Assembly (NCBI RefSeq): GCF_000003815.2
Contig: NC_049985.1
Coordinates: 24,886,178 to 24,950,177, forward strand
From: Branchiostoma floridae
Taxonomy: Eukaryota > Chordata > Leptocardii > Amphioxiformes > Branchiostomatidae
Reading direction: 5' to 3'
DNA length: 64,000 nucleotides
Shown piece after piece: positions 12,123 through 22,990 of the stretch. The stretch's first letter is position 1; each line of letters starts with the position of its first letter. The position numbers were made by a program, and so were the translations under genes. The notes below the pieces were generated by a model. That model was not told the origin of the DNA. It searched no databases and saw nothing but the letters and a program-made list of their open reading frames with translations.

Positions 12123-12640
12123 TTATTTCAGATCCTTGACCATGGCACATATATAGGGCAGCAAGTTTCCTTGCTTCTTGGGCACAACCTAGGTGTAGGT
12201 ACTCAGGGCTCGAAATTCATTTTTGAGATTAGGTGCACTGGTGCACCCAGCTTAAAAAATTGGATGCACCAAAATATCTTTGGGTGCACCACTTAAATCT
12301 AAGTAGTGACCTGATAATAAAACTTAGTTACAAGCTATCAAATTCTTAAACAAGTACCACGACAGACATTTTATTATCTTTCTAACACTTAGATGTCAAG
12401 AATATGATGTATACTAGTATACTTTGATATCTTTACATACATAAACCTAAGAAAATATTTGGGTGCACCCTGTGCACCCACAGAAAAAGATTGGGTGCAC
12501 AGCTCCAATTTTAGATGCACATGGTTGCACATGCACCCAGTATTTCGAGCCCTGTTATTTTAGATACTTGACCATGGCACATACATAGGGCAGCAAGTTT
12601 CCTTGGCAAGCTTCTTGGGCACAACCTAGGTGTAGGTACT
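12123..12640 (+). repeat. Direct repeat pair (81-86 bp) flanking a TIR element
   Basis: 12123-12203 and 12555-12640 share CTTGACCATGGCACAT, CAGCAAGTTTCCTTG and CACAACCTAGGTGTAGGT. The second copy starts at the base following the element's last G. Far too long for a target-site duplication. Confidence 0.8.
12204..12554 (+). mobile_element. CAGGGCTCGAAAT-TIR element, GGGTGCACC variant
   Basis: Same 13-bp termini as the copy at 2179, but the internal motif is GGGTGCACC instead of GTGCAGGT. It sits exactly between two direct copies of an 81-86-bp flanking sequence (12123-12203 and 12555-12640). Confidence 0.75.
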
Positions 12641-13279
12641 ACATATATATCGGGCAAGGCCGCTAGTCCTTCCTCTATAACATACTTGAGGCACCATCCA
12701 AAAAGAGGGACCCATGAGCTGTATTAGGCCGTGTAATTTTGTACCCCCTCAATCCGGTGCATGAATTAGCATAACAATAAGTTATAACCATAAGTTATAA
12801 GACTTTTAGCAATGTTGTCTCTTTGAGTGATGAATGAACAGTTGAGTAGTCTACACCATGAGTCGTGACTAGTGTCTTTTACGATGTTGTAAACCCTGCA
12901 GGGCAGTATTAAACGGTCGGGTTGTCCCATCAATGAGATAACTGTACTGTTGCCACTGCTGCTGGGCATGTTATAAGTTAGGCTTAGAAGCATATACATG
13001 TACATGTGCCGTGGGTGCCAAAGCATTTGCGCAAATTTTATGAAATCCGTAAGATTTACAACAACAAAAAACATGAACTTCTTTGCAAAACTGTGAGAAT
13101 TGTGTGAAAATACAAGAATCACTAGTATGTGAAAACGTAGGAATGATGTGATACACACAAATCAGCTTGCATTGTGTAATGCACAATTTTTTTGGGGATA
13201 CTCAGTCTTTCTTATAAGTATACAAAGTGGATAATGGCTGCGTGGTACAGGCAACTAAGTAAAGCTGGTTGTTTACGAT

Positions 13280-13441
13280 GGCAACGGGAAAATGGAGTGT
13301 TCACAGTGATTTCGAGTTTGCGGTAGTGCCATATACTGTGGTCGCATAGTGTAATGGAAAAATGTTCTGAGTTTGCGGTGAAGCAGCCACCACGAAAAGT
13401 GTGAACATAAAACCACCACAACCATTTCTGTATTTACAGTA
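13280..13441 (+). mobile_element. TTCGCGGTGG foldback element, degenerate
   Basis: Only the right end (TGTATTTACAGTA) is clear; GGTAGTGCCATATACTGTGG and AACATAAAACCACCAC mark the interior. Confidence 0.6.
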
Positions 13442-13790
13442 CTAGTAACTTAGTCGCAAGAGGCCCTTGGCCTCCCCTAATAAAAGTCTCTTTCCATCCA
13501 AATGGCTCTTCACCCAGAATGGAAGAGTTGGCAAACACTGTCTTTATGTCTAACAGCAGATTGGACTTCTGCATTATAGCAATTTCCAGTACAGACATTG
13601 ATAGATGGCCATAGCAGCTCGATGTTGCAGTGTCAGTGACTGTAATGTTCCCTCCTATCAGCATCACACAGAGTAGGTGATCACATGTTTGGCACATCAG
13701 CCAATACATCACTTAACCCTTGTGAGGGTGGCTCTTGCCTTAGTGCTGAAACTGGGGTAGCTATATTTTTATGGTAATGGAGTCCGACAA

Positions 13791-14346
13791 TAGCCTGGAA
13801 TCCAGCCGAGTTGTGCTTTGGTCGCTCCCCTAAGGTACGCTTCCTGCTAACACATGTTTGTTACCATTGGAATGATCGGCATTTGCATATTCGCAGAAAT
13901 TTTATCGAGATTTCTGATTGGCTGGTTTAAGCGCTCGTTCAAACAGGTCTTCTATTATCATGGCATCTTCTTCAAGACTATTGGAACAATCTGATAAATC
14001 AAACTCTTGCCATACTCGGTTGGCAAAAGCGCTATTCAAACATCCTTTCCGTTGAGAATACCCTCTAAGGTCTTTGTTTGCTCGTTTTGGTGAAGAAATT
14101 CTGGGAAATTCGCTGGGTAGTTCAGGCATTATGAACGTGTGACGCGGTGGCCATTTTGATGATAATGGAACGCCTCTTCAAAAGAGGGCTTGAACCATCC
14201 ATAATTCAGCCAATCAGAAATCTCGCATAAAATCTCTGCGAATATGCAAATGCCGATCGTTCAAATGGTAACGAACGCCAGACGTGTTGGCAGGAAGCGT
14301 ACCTTAGGCGAACGACCGAAGCACAACACGGCTGAATTCCAAGCTA
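13791..14346 (+). mobile_element. Long-TIR DNA element with internal ORF, possible TA duplication
   Basis: Arms of about 130 bp are inverted (AGCCGAGTTGTGCTTTGGTC and GGTACGCTTCCTG against their complements at 14275-14335). The ends read TAGCCTGGAATCC and CCAAGCTA. A 75-codon ORF and CCAAT boxes lie inside. Superfamily not assigned. Confidence 0.75.
13902..14129 (-). CDS. 75-codon ORF inside a long-TIR DNA element
   Basis: Minus-strand ATG frame MPELPSEFPRISSPKRANKD to LFERALKPANQKSR, ending inside the left inverted-repeat arm. It lies entirely within the TIR element at 13791-14346 and is preceded by a CCAAT box in the opposite arm. Probably a transposon-derived or captured fragment rather than a host gene. 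Confidence 0.25.
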   Translation of the reverse strand: MPELPSEFPRISSPKRANKDLRGYSQRKGCLNSAFANRVWQEFDLSDCSNSLEEDAMIIEDLFERALKPANQKSR

Positions 14347-14643
14347 AGTGGTTCTTGCCTTGGTGCTAAAACTTGAGCTGCAGTGTTTTTATGGTAATGG
14401 AGTCCTGCAAGTCTTTGTAACATGGCCCCCTAAGTGGGACCTCGTAAAAGTTACGCGCTGACATCGTAAACCACCCCAGCACACTGGCCAACTTTACTGT
14501 GATGCTAAATGGTTTTCGCCAAAGGATGATCATGAAATTGGACCACAAATCACAACCATAAACTATTCCCTATGTGCAGATATAGGAGATATAAAAGATA
14601 ATGCAACTAGGGGTTACTCCAATTCTGTCTCTCTATTTCTTTA

Positions 14644-15009
14644 GGCCACACCAATTTAATTTCTTGGTTCACGGATTCGCTCGCTCCTATTTTTTGGAAA
14701 AAAAATAAAAATAAAAATTACCACTCAGCAAATTTTCACCATTAATGAAACCATTCACCAACTTTCTGGTGTAGCAAATTGGCCTTTATATCATAAGCTC
14801 CTTAAAGTGTGGGTACAGGTGCTGTTACTGTACAAAAATAGTGTTTTTGTACTTTTATCAAGCTGAAAACTTTTTTTCTTTATGTTTTGGATTAGCCGTT
14901 ACCTTTACCCCAACCATTTTACAATTTTTATTTTTATCTTTATTTCGCCCTCTCGCTCCATATTTTTTATGAAAAAATCCGTGAACCAAGAAATTAAATT
15001 GGTGTGGCC
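14644..15009 (+). mobile_element. Harbinger-like MITE with TTA target duplication
   Basis: A near-perfect 34-bp inverted repeat starts GGCCACACCAATTTAATTTC. TTA flanks both sides (14641-14643 and 15010-15012), as in PIF/Harbinger insertions. Interior AT-rich with no coding capacity. Confidence 0.78.
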
Positions 15010-15012
15010 TTA

Positions 15013-16924
15013 TTTGAATTCTTTGAAACTACAACGTGAATAGGGACAACACGCATTCAATTGATTGTCTCCATTTGTCCATCCCAGGCTGAAAATTTTA
15101 AAATGCGCACCTCACGACATGAAAATAAATTTTCACAAGTTCAACATGTCAGATTCAACAGTGGAAGTTGACAAAAAAGTGCTCATTCCTGTGTAGTTTT
15201 GACTGGAATACTTCACAGAGGTTACTTATTTTTCAACCTTTAGTAGCCACAACACTGGCTAAAAATTCTAAATTGAATACAGGGTTTGGTAGCTCGGAGA
15301 AAAATGACAAAAGAGAGTTATTTCATGTCTTGATTTACAGTAAATGTAGATACAGAAATGTTCATTGTGGTTTTATGTCTGCATGTTAGATCAGTGACAG
15401 TTGATCACGCATAAAGTAGCACTCTAGCCAAGTAGTATTAGTGCTAGTAGGTTGTAACTGACACCAGTCCATAAAGGCACTTGGTTGTCCATTCATGTTC
15501 AGTATGTAACTTAAGCATTATTGCATACTCAAAATCACTGTCAGTGAACATGCCATCTTCCCCCTACCGCAAAACCAAATCCCCACAAACTTTCAAGCAT
15601 TTGCAGTATATGCAACATGGTTTACTACATATTGTTGCAATGTAATGTTTGAAAGTCACTTGTGTCTCTGGTGAAGCATTACCTTTTGCAAGTAAATTAT
15701 TCACTTATTGATTAAATGTGTAACAGTAATCCTAGCATCGATCAAGCTATGTGTGCATCTCTGGAGAACAATTACTGTATGCACAACATTGTGATTGAGA
15801 TCGCAAAAGTGCTGAAATTAAGTAGAGACCCTGAAACATATGACAATTTGAAAAGACTTGGCCTATTTTTAGGACAGTCCTAATGGTAGTAATCAGTTTT
15901 GGCTGCTTTACTTTGTTGCAAAAGTTGATTGCTTTCTATCATTATGAACTGCAGTTTTTCTATAGGGAAAATTATATGGCTCCATCAGGACTTTTATACG
16001 TATTGATTACTGCTATCATGGCATCTGTCCCCTGCAATATAAAACTTCTATAGCCTTGGCGTATTAACAGAATACCATAAAAAGGCAACATGAAATTTGC
16101 TATGGAGATAGTAGTTTACAAAGACATAGATACACTGTACTGTAAATTTAGTTACCTTTGCATGAACTTAATTTTGGAATGGAATGGGAATAGAGTTTCT
16201 GTGGTGTTTTAACGTCTAAATTTTTCTGTAATACAGTACTAATACATCTAGGAATACATTGTCAGTGATGTCAATGAATTTGCAGTGGAGAGTCACTGCA
16301 AAGCCACAAAATCAAAATCTCCTTGAGCATTCTAAATTTACGTTATTGTGTGTCATTGCCATTCTTTGATAGAGTGTAAACATGTACAGCCACCAGAACT
16401 GAGGATATCGATGGTAGGTATATTGTAGCATGGAGATGTGTGCAAACCATAACAATATAATTAATGATAAACAATTTTCATCATCTTTCATTCTTTCATT
16501 GTGATACACCAGCTTTAAGCTACAGCAGAAAATCTCTATTAAAATCTTCACACTTTATGAAACTCTAAGGCCGTACTATTGCATTGCCTCAGAACTCTTG
16601 GTTCTCTGAAATTTCGGTCCTTGGACACCAGCATTGAAACAGAGGGCTGGGAGGAAAATTTGCATAAGACCATATAACCTCCCTGAAACTATACTTCAGG
16701 ACTGTTCATCTACAGAAACTAGCTGTGATTCATCAGGGTCTAAATTTTATGAAATGTAAAATTAATGTTTTAATGAATTTTAATCTTTCCGAATACAATT
16801 GTATTTTATTTCTTTTTAATACCTTGCGCGCTCCTGGTTAACAGACAAAGGGCTGTCCTAGGTTTAAGGGTGTACTATTTACATATCATCTTGTGTAGAA
16901 TAAAGATGATTTTTAACGTACAAG
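15013..16924. other. No gene seen
   Basis: AT-rich DNA with scattered relics of the TTCGCGGTGG family (about 15337-15390 and 16138-16240, recognisable only by CTGTAAAT and TGTGGTTTTA). No MMAA upstream exon was found here. Confidence 0.5.
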
Positions 16925-17357
16925 TGTAGGTTTTGAACCACTCACACCAGGAATAATTGAACTCAAGGTGTGCCCCTCCTCAAGCAAAAGAACTCCATTA
17001 TATGTTCTGTCAGAAGGACGTATCTAACCAAAGCTAGGTACCTCTTGAGACTTCCCCCCTGAGTGAAGAAAGTCGTGTTAAGTGTCTTTCCCAATTGCAC
17101 ATTCAAGATTGGTGACATACATGTACTATGTTTTATATGTTTTGTACCATGTGTATGTAATGATAGATGTTGATAGATTTATTAATACTCAATGTAAGCT
17201 GTATTTCAGTTATACTTTATATGACCCTTATCTTCCTCGTAACCTCAATGAAAACTGGCCTGCTGTCCAATTTGAGCTTCTTATTGCTAAATAAAGGTTC
17301 AAACAAACCCAGGACCTCTGGGATATGGTCCAAACATCCTGCCGTTGCGCCACACAA
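16925..17357 (-). mobile_element. Decayed tRNA-derived SINE split by a LINE-type 3' tail
   Basis: 16925-17118 holds the body (AGCTAGGTACCTC, AGTCGTGTTAAGTGTCTTTC) and 17293-17357 the head (complement of TGGCGCAACGG and CCAGAGGTCCTGGGTT). Between them is a sequence ending GCTAAATAAAGGTTCAAACA that also occurs at 48878-48995, i.e. a later insertion. Confidence 0.6.
17212..17292 (+). mobile_element. LINE-type 3' tail, copy 1
   Basis: CCTCGTAACCTCAATGAAAA to GAGCTTCTTATTGCTAAATA, shared with 48878-48995. Inserted into a SINE. Confidence 0.55.
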
Positions 17358-17972
17358 CCCCAATCTTCCAGTTTTCTATTACTTCCATGATTATGATCTG
17401 AGAACCTGCAAATTAAATTTGTAGGGCCTTAAGTGCAATCAAAAAGTGCCGGCTCTTTTATCTATCGTATTATAACTTGGCATGATACTCTATTAAACCC
17501 TTTATTCCCAGCCTGGTAAAAGTGATTGTTTAGTAGGCAACTGATACCCTCTGTCTGGAAATTGCTTTTCTGTGCAGTGAACCAGAAGTAATTCAATCTG
17601 TCTGTGAAATTTTCATGTTGATGGGAGAAGCTCATAGAACTTTGATATGAATTATATTGAATTCTACATACAGATAACCCAAATACGACGCATATACCGC
17701 ATTAATCTCCGTACAAAGTGTTCCGCGACACGGAAAATTAAGCGGAATGTAACGATAACAGATAACACTAAAAGTGCTAGGGGACTAAGCACATACCAAT
17801 GACCCATATCTGAACTGTACAGTAAATTTAGTGTTCGTACAAAACGAAACAAGTCATGTAGAATGGATGAGACTATAGAGGATAACAGAAAACATACTCT
17901 GTTACTTTATATAACCTATATTATACAGGCTGAGTTAGAACCAAATATTGTGTCTTCTGTGGCACCAAAAAC

Positions 17973-18177
17973 TACTGTAAATGCAGAAACTTTCGCGGTG
18001 GTGTAATGTTTGCAGCTTTTGCGGCAGCTGCTTCACCGCGAATTTAAAACCACCACAAACATTTTTCCATGACAGTAACCGTGCATAGTGCTACCACGAA
18101 ATTAAAGCCACCGCGAAAAGTTCACTTTCCTGCTACAGTGAAATTAAATCTCTGTGAATTTAAATGCATTTACAGTA
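17973..18177 (+). mobile_element. TTCGCGGTGG foldback element, copy 3
   Basis: TACTGTAAATGCAGAAAC to ATGCATTTACAGTA, with TTCGCGGTGG and CACCGCGAA blocks. Confidence 0.88.
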
Positions 18178-18417
18178 TGTAGGTCAGGTTGCTATTTATA
18201 GATAAAAGATGAGAGGTGGTTGTAAGGTATTGGTACCAGTTAGTTCGGGACAGTTAACCAGGAGGTCAGAGGGCAACGCCGATTAAGGTGGAGTGGTATC
18301 AGCAAAGTGGTCTCAGATGACAAGGAATCAACTACAATTGAGTCATCTCTGTGGTTTCCTTTCTCCCAAAGGAACAGGCAAACTCTCTCTGTCTGGTAGA
18401 AGCTTGGATGCAAATCT

Positions 18418-18793
18418 TAAAGGAAACCTATAGTAGGCAATATTACATTCAATTTGTTAAAAGTGGAAATATTCTGAATAAGGCAGTCTGTATAATATTG
18501 ACATCTAATGCACTATTTTAGCACATTTACATCATTATTTCATGAATTGAGCCGTTAAAAATGGCACAGGAACAAGTTGCACAAGGATTCCAGATCAAGT
18601 CCTTATTTTTGGGGGGTACAATGATAAGGAATATCCTCGTGCAACTTGTCTCTGGGCCATTTTTAACCGCTCAAAGTATGAAATGATGATGTAAATGTGA
18701 GAATACAGTGCAGTAGATGTCAATATCATACAGATTGCCTTATTCAGAATATTTCCACTTTGATGCTGTAATATTGCTTAGGTTGCCTTTAAG
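18418..18793 (+). mobile_element. Large foldback element
   Basis: TTAAAGGAAACCTATAGTAG and its inverse (GGTTGCCTTTAA) bound two arms of about 170 bp that match along their length (GTGGAAATATTCTGAATAAG against CTTATTCAGAATATTTCCAC). Nearly the whole 376 bp is palindromic. Confidence 0.8.
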
Positions 18794-19013
18794 AATCGTG
18801 TAATAGCCTGTGTATTCTAGTGGTTAAGTGACCATCTTCTGGAACTTGATTTCAGAAGATGTCGACTGTTGTTACTCACCTAACATCCACACCACTAGAA
18901 GAAGTTCCAGTCTTTATGACAGGACGTTAAGCCGTGGTCCACATTTTGTTGTACCCTCGGGAAAAGATCTGGGGTAATTTCCTGGTACAATGAACCTGTA
19001 AATACTGAATATA

Positions 19014-19187
19014 CAGTGGAAGCCGCTTAATTGCACACCCCATTTGCCAGTGTATTTTGTGCAATTATCCGAATGGTGCAACAAAGCGAAGTTATTAAGC
19101 TGGACCGCACCACCGTGGGATTTGGGGATTTTGTGCAATTAACAGAAGTGTGCAATTATCTAGTGTGCAATTAACTGGCTTTTACTG
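19014..19187 (+). mobile_element. pogo/Tigger-like non-autonomous element (TA duplication)
   Basis: Ends CAGTGGAAGCCGCTTAATTG and its inverse CAATTAACTGGCTTTTACTG, flanked by TA on both sides. TGTGCAATTA motifs are repeated inside. The termini resemble the pogo branch of Tc1/mariner. Confidence 0.7.
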
Positions 19188-19323
19188 TACCATATGTCTT
19201 TGCCATCACAACCAGTAAAATGATTGCCCTTCAGTGAGCTGAACTGGGAATCTTTACTTTTATTTCAAATTATTACTTCTCTGTTTGAAAAGTAGACCCC
19301 CTGCAGAAATCTGATTTGCCAGA

Positions 19324-19529
19324 TACTGTAAGTGCAGAAACTTTCGCGGTGGTTTAATGTTCGCGGTTTTCATGGTGCCCGCTTCACTTCAAACTTCAAA
19401 CCACCGCAAACATTTTTCCATGGCAGTAAGAGACTACAGTGCATGGTGCTACCGCGAATTTAAAACCACCGCGAAAAGTCCTTTTTCACGCGAAATTAAA
19501 TCCCCGTGAACTTAAATACATTTACAGTA
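19324..19529 (+). mobile_element. TTCGCGGTGG foldback element, copy 4
   Basis: TACTGTAAGTGCAGAAAC to ATACATTTACAGTA; interior as the 17973 copy and same orientation. Confidence 0.88.
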
Positions 19530-20075
19530 CTTGGCAATGCACATAAGTGCCAAATTGAGACAAATCACTTGTGCTTGGAACTGTTTTTAGAATCATTAAA
19601 GGTGTCTAGATCAAGTGTCAGGGTTGTGAAAGCACAGCAATATCCTGTCTGATGATTAATGGTTGCAGATGTAATATATATAGGGATTTGTGGTGTCAAT
19701 ATGACCTCATTGGGGCTATATTCGCTTCTACGCAGAACTATAATGTAAAGTGGAACTCTTTGCCACTTTGCTTTAAACAATATGCTTGCAGCTAACTATG
19801 TATACATGTACCTGTTTGATCTATATTTATAACGTTACATTATATAGGTATAACAGGACATTCAGTGTGTCTGCGAATCTGGTGTGTTATGCCAAAGGGT
19901 GCGTATACGGGCTATACAGAAATAGATGTGTCTGTCTGATGAATCGATGGACCACAGACCTGTTTTATTTCTGAACTCTGAAAGGTTTCCTTTTTACAGC
20001 TGCTGCTAGAATGGAGTGGGAGTGGGAAGTTGGTCAACTCGGAAAAGAGCCTAATACAATGGAGAGACACTTCCT

Positions 20076-20326
20076 AAAGGTGCACTCTGACCACATTTGC
20101 GTCAAGCTTGCTTCACTGCAGAGTTTGTTCACTGCGTCACTGTTTTGTTATTTTCTTCGAATATTTATACTTTAGACATTGCATAATACGTATTAAGTAT
20201 GACATGGAAGACAACAAAATACACAAAAAGTAAGAAGATTTGTTCTTTATCTCTGAAATTCGTTGAGTATCTTTCAAACCCCGCAGTGATACAAGCTTGA
20301 CGCAAGTGCAGTGAAAGTGCACCTTA
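20076..20326 (+). mobile_element. Small TIR element next to the MMAA exon
   Basis: AAGGTGCACTCTGACCACAT to GTGCAGTGAAAGTGCACCTT with an inverted TTGCGTCAAGCTTG. About 250 bp, ending about 100 bp before the MMAA exon. Confidence 0.7.
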
Positions 20327-20429
20327 ACAGAGTAGGAGTAACCAAGTGTGCTTGTCTTCATCAAAAGTTGATGTGCTATCAGTCTAAGGTTGTGAACTTG
20401 ACCTTACATTTTCTATGTCTTGTTCCCAG

Positions 20430-20591
20430 GTAATTCGGGTGTCCTCGTTAACCAAGGAGGGCATCCCCAAAGCATGGGACAGAATGACAGGGTTTCGGAA
20501 CAAGACCTGGAACTCGGGGGAACTGGACATGAAACGGCGTCGACAACACCGGGTGTGGATGTGGAACCATATACAAGACAGCATGATCAAG
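20430..20591 (+). CDS. MMAA: MMAA penultimate coding exon (partial gene)
   Basis: 162 nt, phase 0 at both ends, between TTCCCAG and a GTCAGC donor; 54 residues. It encodes VIRVSSLTKEGIPKAWDRM, then SGELDMKRRRQHRVWMWNHI. This matches the C-terminal part of MMAA/ArgK-type G3E-related GTPases, whose human homologue reads VIRISA...GEG and KRRKQQKVWMWN at this place. MMAA is a mitochondrial GTPase that gates adenosylcobalamin loading and protects methylmalonyl-CoA mutase. The exon boundary falls where VWKPK ends in the human protein. The Walker A and switch regions are not in this exon. A tRNA-derived SINE sits about 17 bp into the following intron. Confidence 0.93.
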
Positions 20592-20607
20592 GTCAGCAGA
20601 TACTGGG

Positions 20608-21037
20608 GTATTGTGTTCGGCCCATGACCGAGAGGTTGTGGGTTCGAATCAGGCTGTGTGTCACTGATCTTGTGCCCTTGGGAAAGGCACTTAACACGAC
20701 TTTCCTCACGTTACTCAGGTGAAAATGAGTACCTAGCTTCAGCTAGGACCGTCCCTCGGATAGGACGTTAAATGGAGGTCCCGTGTCTGGGGAGAGCCAT
20801 ACCCAAGACACGTTAAAGAACCCGCCACATGTGCGATGGTGCGGTGTGAGTGGTTCAAAACCTACCGTACCTTGGCCGCACCTGGGGCAATTACTGTCGT
20901 ATTGAGGTCACCTGAGTGGCGCCGAATCGCAGTTCGCTCCCTTACGATTTAGCCCCGCCTATTGTAAGCTCCTCGCAATTCGGCCCCTGGCTGCAAAGAG
21001 TGAGTAGTCGGCCCACCCAATAATAATAATAATAATA
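20608..21037 (+). mobile_element. tRNA-derived SINE, copy with (AAT)n tail
   Basis: Head truncated (starts TTGTGTTCGGCCC); B box GGGTTCGAATC; then GGGAAAGGCACTTAACACGA, AGCTAGGACCGTCCCTCGGA and GTTAAAGAACCC. The 3' third differs from the 10.3-kb copy and ends in (AAT)n. Inserted 17 bp into the MMAA intron after exon 20430-20591. Confidence 0.85.
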
Positions 21038-21072
21038 CATTCAGGCACAGCCCAATGTTCCAACAACTCAAT

Positions 21073-21418
21073 CAGGGCTCAAAATACCACCTGCATATGC
21101 TGGTTAGTGCAGGTTATATTGGAGTTGTGCAGGTATTTCTGGTGTCTACCTGCACCTAACCTGTACTGGTCCATGTACTGGGTTTTATACGCAAATGTCC
21201 TCTGATGTAGGTGTATGTGGATTGTTATTACAGTTACTTGCATTGACTACTACCACCTACAAAGTATAGAAGAAAAATCGCAATGGATCCTGAACAATTT
21301 TAGTATGATCCATACTTCATAAATACAGAGTGGTGCAGGTAAAACTCGTCTGGTGCAAGTAATTTTCAATGTTACCTGCACCAGTGCAGGTATGCAGAAA
21401 AAAGTATTTCGAGCCATG
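21073..21418 (+). mobile_element. CAGGGCTCGAAAT-TIR element, copy 2
   Basis: Full-length relative of the copy at 2179 in the MMAA last intron (termini CAGGGCTC and GAGCCATG, each with a mutation). TCAAT flanks both ends, a possible short target duplication. Confidence 0.78.
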
Positions 21419-22271
21419 TCAATGTTCCAGCATTTTGGTAAGGGAGTGTCCAAGCAATACGTTTGTGAGGTTGTTGGAACATAGGGTGTCTACAGGTATG
21501 TGAGGATGGTTATTGCCCTTGGTGCTGAAAATGGATCATTCTGCTATTTCTTTGTCCATGGACTTAGAAAGACAAGGCCAGATTAAGAGTATGTCTTGCA
21601 TGACTTGTACATGTATATCAACGTAAAAACTGAGTTTGAGGGGAAGTTTGTGATTTACATGTATCTGCGATTGACCCAGGTGTATATATTATGCTCATCT
21701 AACCCTATGGTTTTATATACTTAAACAATAGAAGAAGTTTATTTGCAAGTTAGTGCCCGAGAGCTAATTGCAAGTACATGGTATAAACATAGTGACAATG
21801 GACAATCATGAACAATATTCTACTCTAATACTAGTGTTGGCTATTTGGTTGGGTTTGACTTCTTTTTTGGAAGCAGAGGGAGACGAAAAGCCCTACCTTT
21901 TCTAAAATTTGTGGGTTCTGCGATTTCAAGGGAAAAGTGGCTTTCTGTTTGTCTGTCAATGTGGGGAATTTGGAATATCTAAACAATTGCGCTGTACTTT
22001 AGAAACAGAGAAAAAAACATATTAATGAAAACAGCTTTGTAATTCATAGTAGATAAACTATGCATTGTATGTGACTGGGGCTTAAAAAGCTTCACAGAGT
22101 TTCAGGGAATAAATGATTATACATGATTATACATATTATATATGTCATGTTTAAGTTTTCCTCCCTTCTTACCTTCTCTCTTTTTTTGATGATGGCCCTT
22201 ATGCATATTTTTAAACTTTAACTTTAAAAGAACCAATGACAAAATTAAGATTGATACGATTTCTTCTTCAG

Positions 22272-22436
22272 CTGTTCCGTCAACATCCGAGTGTACAGAG
22301 ATTGATTGACAGGATGGAGGACCGAGTCATGCGGGGAGAGATCACACCAGGTGCTGCCGCTGATGCCTTGCTCCGTGAGTTCCAGAAGTCCCCCAAAACA
22401 AGCAATCCAGAGCAGATACAACAAGATGAACTATAA
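22272..22436 (+). CDS. MMAA: MMAA last coding exon (TAA stop)
   Basis: 165 nt including TAA at 22434-22436, following a TTCTTCTTCAG acceptor. It joins in phase 0 after SMIK and encodes LFRQHPSVQRLIDRMEDRVM, then GEITPGAAADALLREF. This is the C-terminal helical/dimerisation segment of MMAA; the human protein has HP.V, then V..G.LSPG.AAD.LL..F, in the same order. A 14-residue polar extension past this motif (SPKTSNPEQIQQDE) is longer than the human end. Confidence 0.93.
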   Translation: MFRQHPSVQRLIDRMEDRVMRGEITPGAAADALLREFQKSPKTSNPEQIQQDEL

Positions 22437-22990
22437 TATTATATCATGGCTGTCTCCAGATGCAATGTTTTCTGTCCTACTATAATTGTTTCTCAGCCCC
22501 ATAAGTATGTCATTTTTGAAATGTCAATTTCACGTCATGAATTCGAAGTTCAGATCCTTTTGGACAGACAGGGTGAAATCTTTGACCATCCCAAGGTACT
22601 GGGGACAGCCCTATATTGCAGGTGTCTCTCTTCCATGAAGGGTTTTATATTGTGTTGTCTTGAATGTGGTTTATTACAATTTTCAAATGATATCTAGCTA
22701 TCTAGCAGAGATGTTAAGAATGGCTGAGTCCTGAGAATTTTTGATACTCTGATGGTATGGGCCATTTGGTGTAGAAAAGACTTTCTGGATAGAACAAAAT
22801 CAGGTGCAAGTTTTACATGTAAACAGCGCTCAATATGTACCACATTGAATATGAGGTCATCACTTAAACTGTTATATGGACATTGTGCAAAATGTTAACT
22901 TTGTATCAAATACATGTACATGACATTGTAATGAATATATCCTTAGGTTGATTATTGGGCAATAAAAGGTATGTTTATATCAATAAGACA
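22437..22990 (+). promoter_or_regulatory. Probable MMAA 3' UTR with AATAAA signal
   Basis: Downstream of the TAA the sequence becomes AT-rich and non-coding. An AATAAA hexamer at 22961-22966 is followed by a GT/T-rich stretch, as expected of a polyadenylation site. Further AATAAA hexamers occur near 23490 and 23750, so the true end is uncertain. Confidence 0.35.

Larger units (their letters stand above)
13729..14405 (+). repeat. Direct repeat pair (57-58 bp) flanking a long-TIR element
   Basis: 13729-13785 and 14348-14405 share GTGG.TCTTGCCT, GTGCT.AAACT and TTTTTATGGTAATGGAGTCC. The TIR element occupies the space between with only 1-5 extra bases. Confidence 0.8.

Noticed and set aside
20420-20722. 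Plus-strand frame overlapping the MMAA exon in another phase
   Set aside because: Shadow frame; the MMAA phase matches the family and the splice sites.
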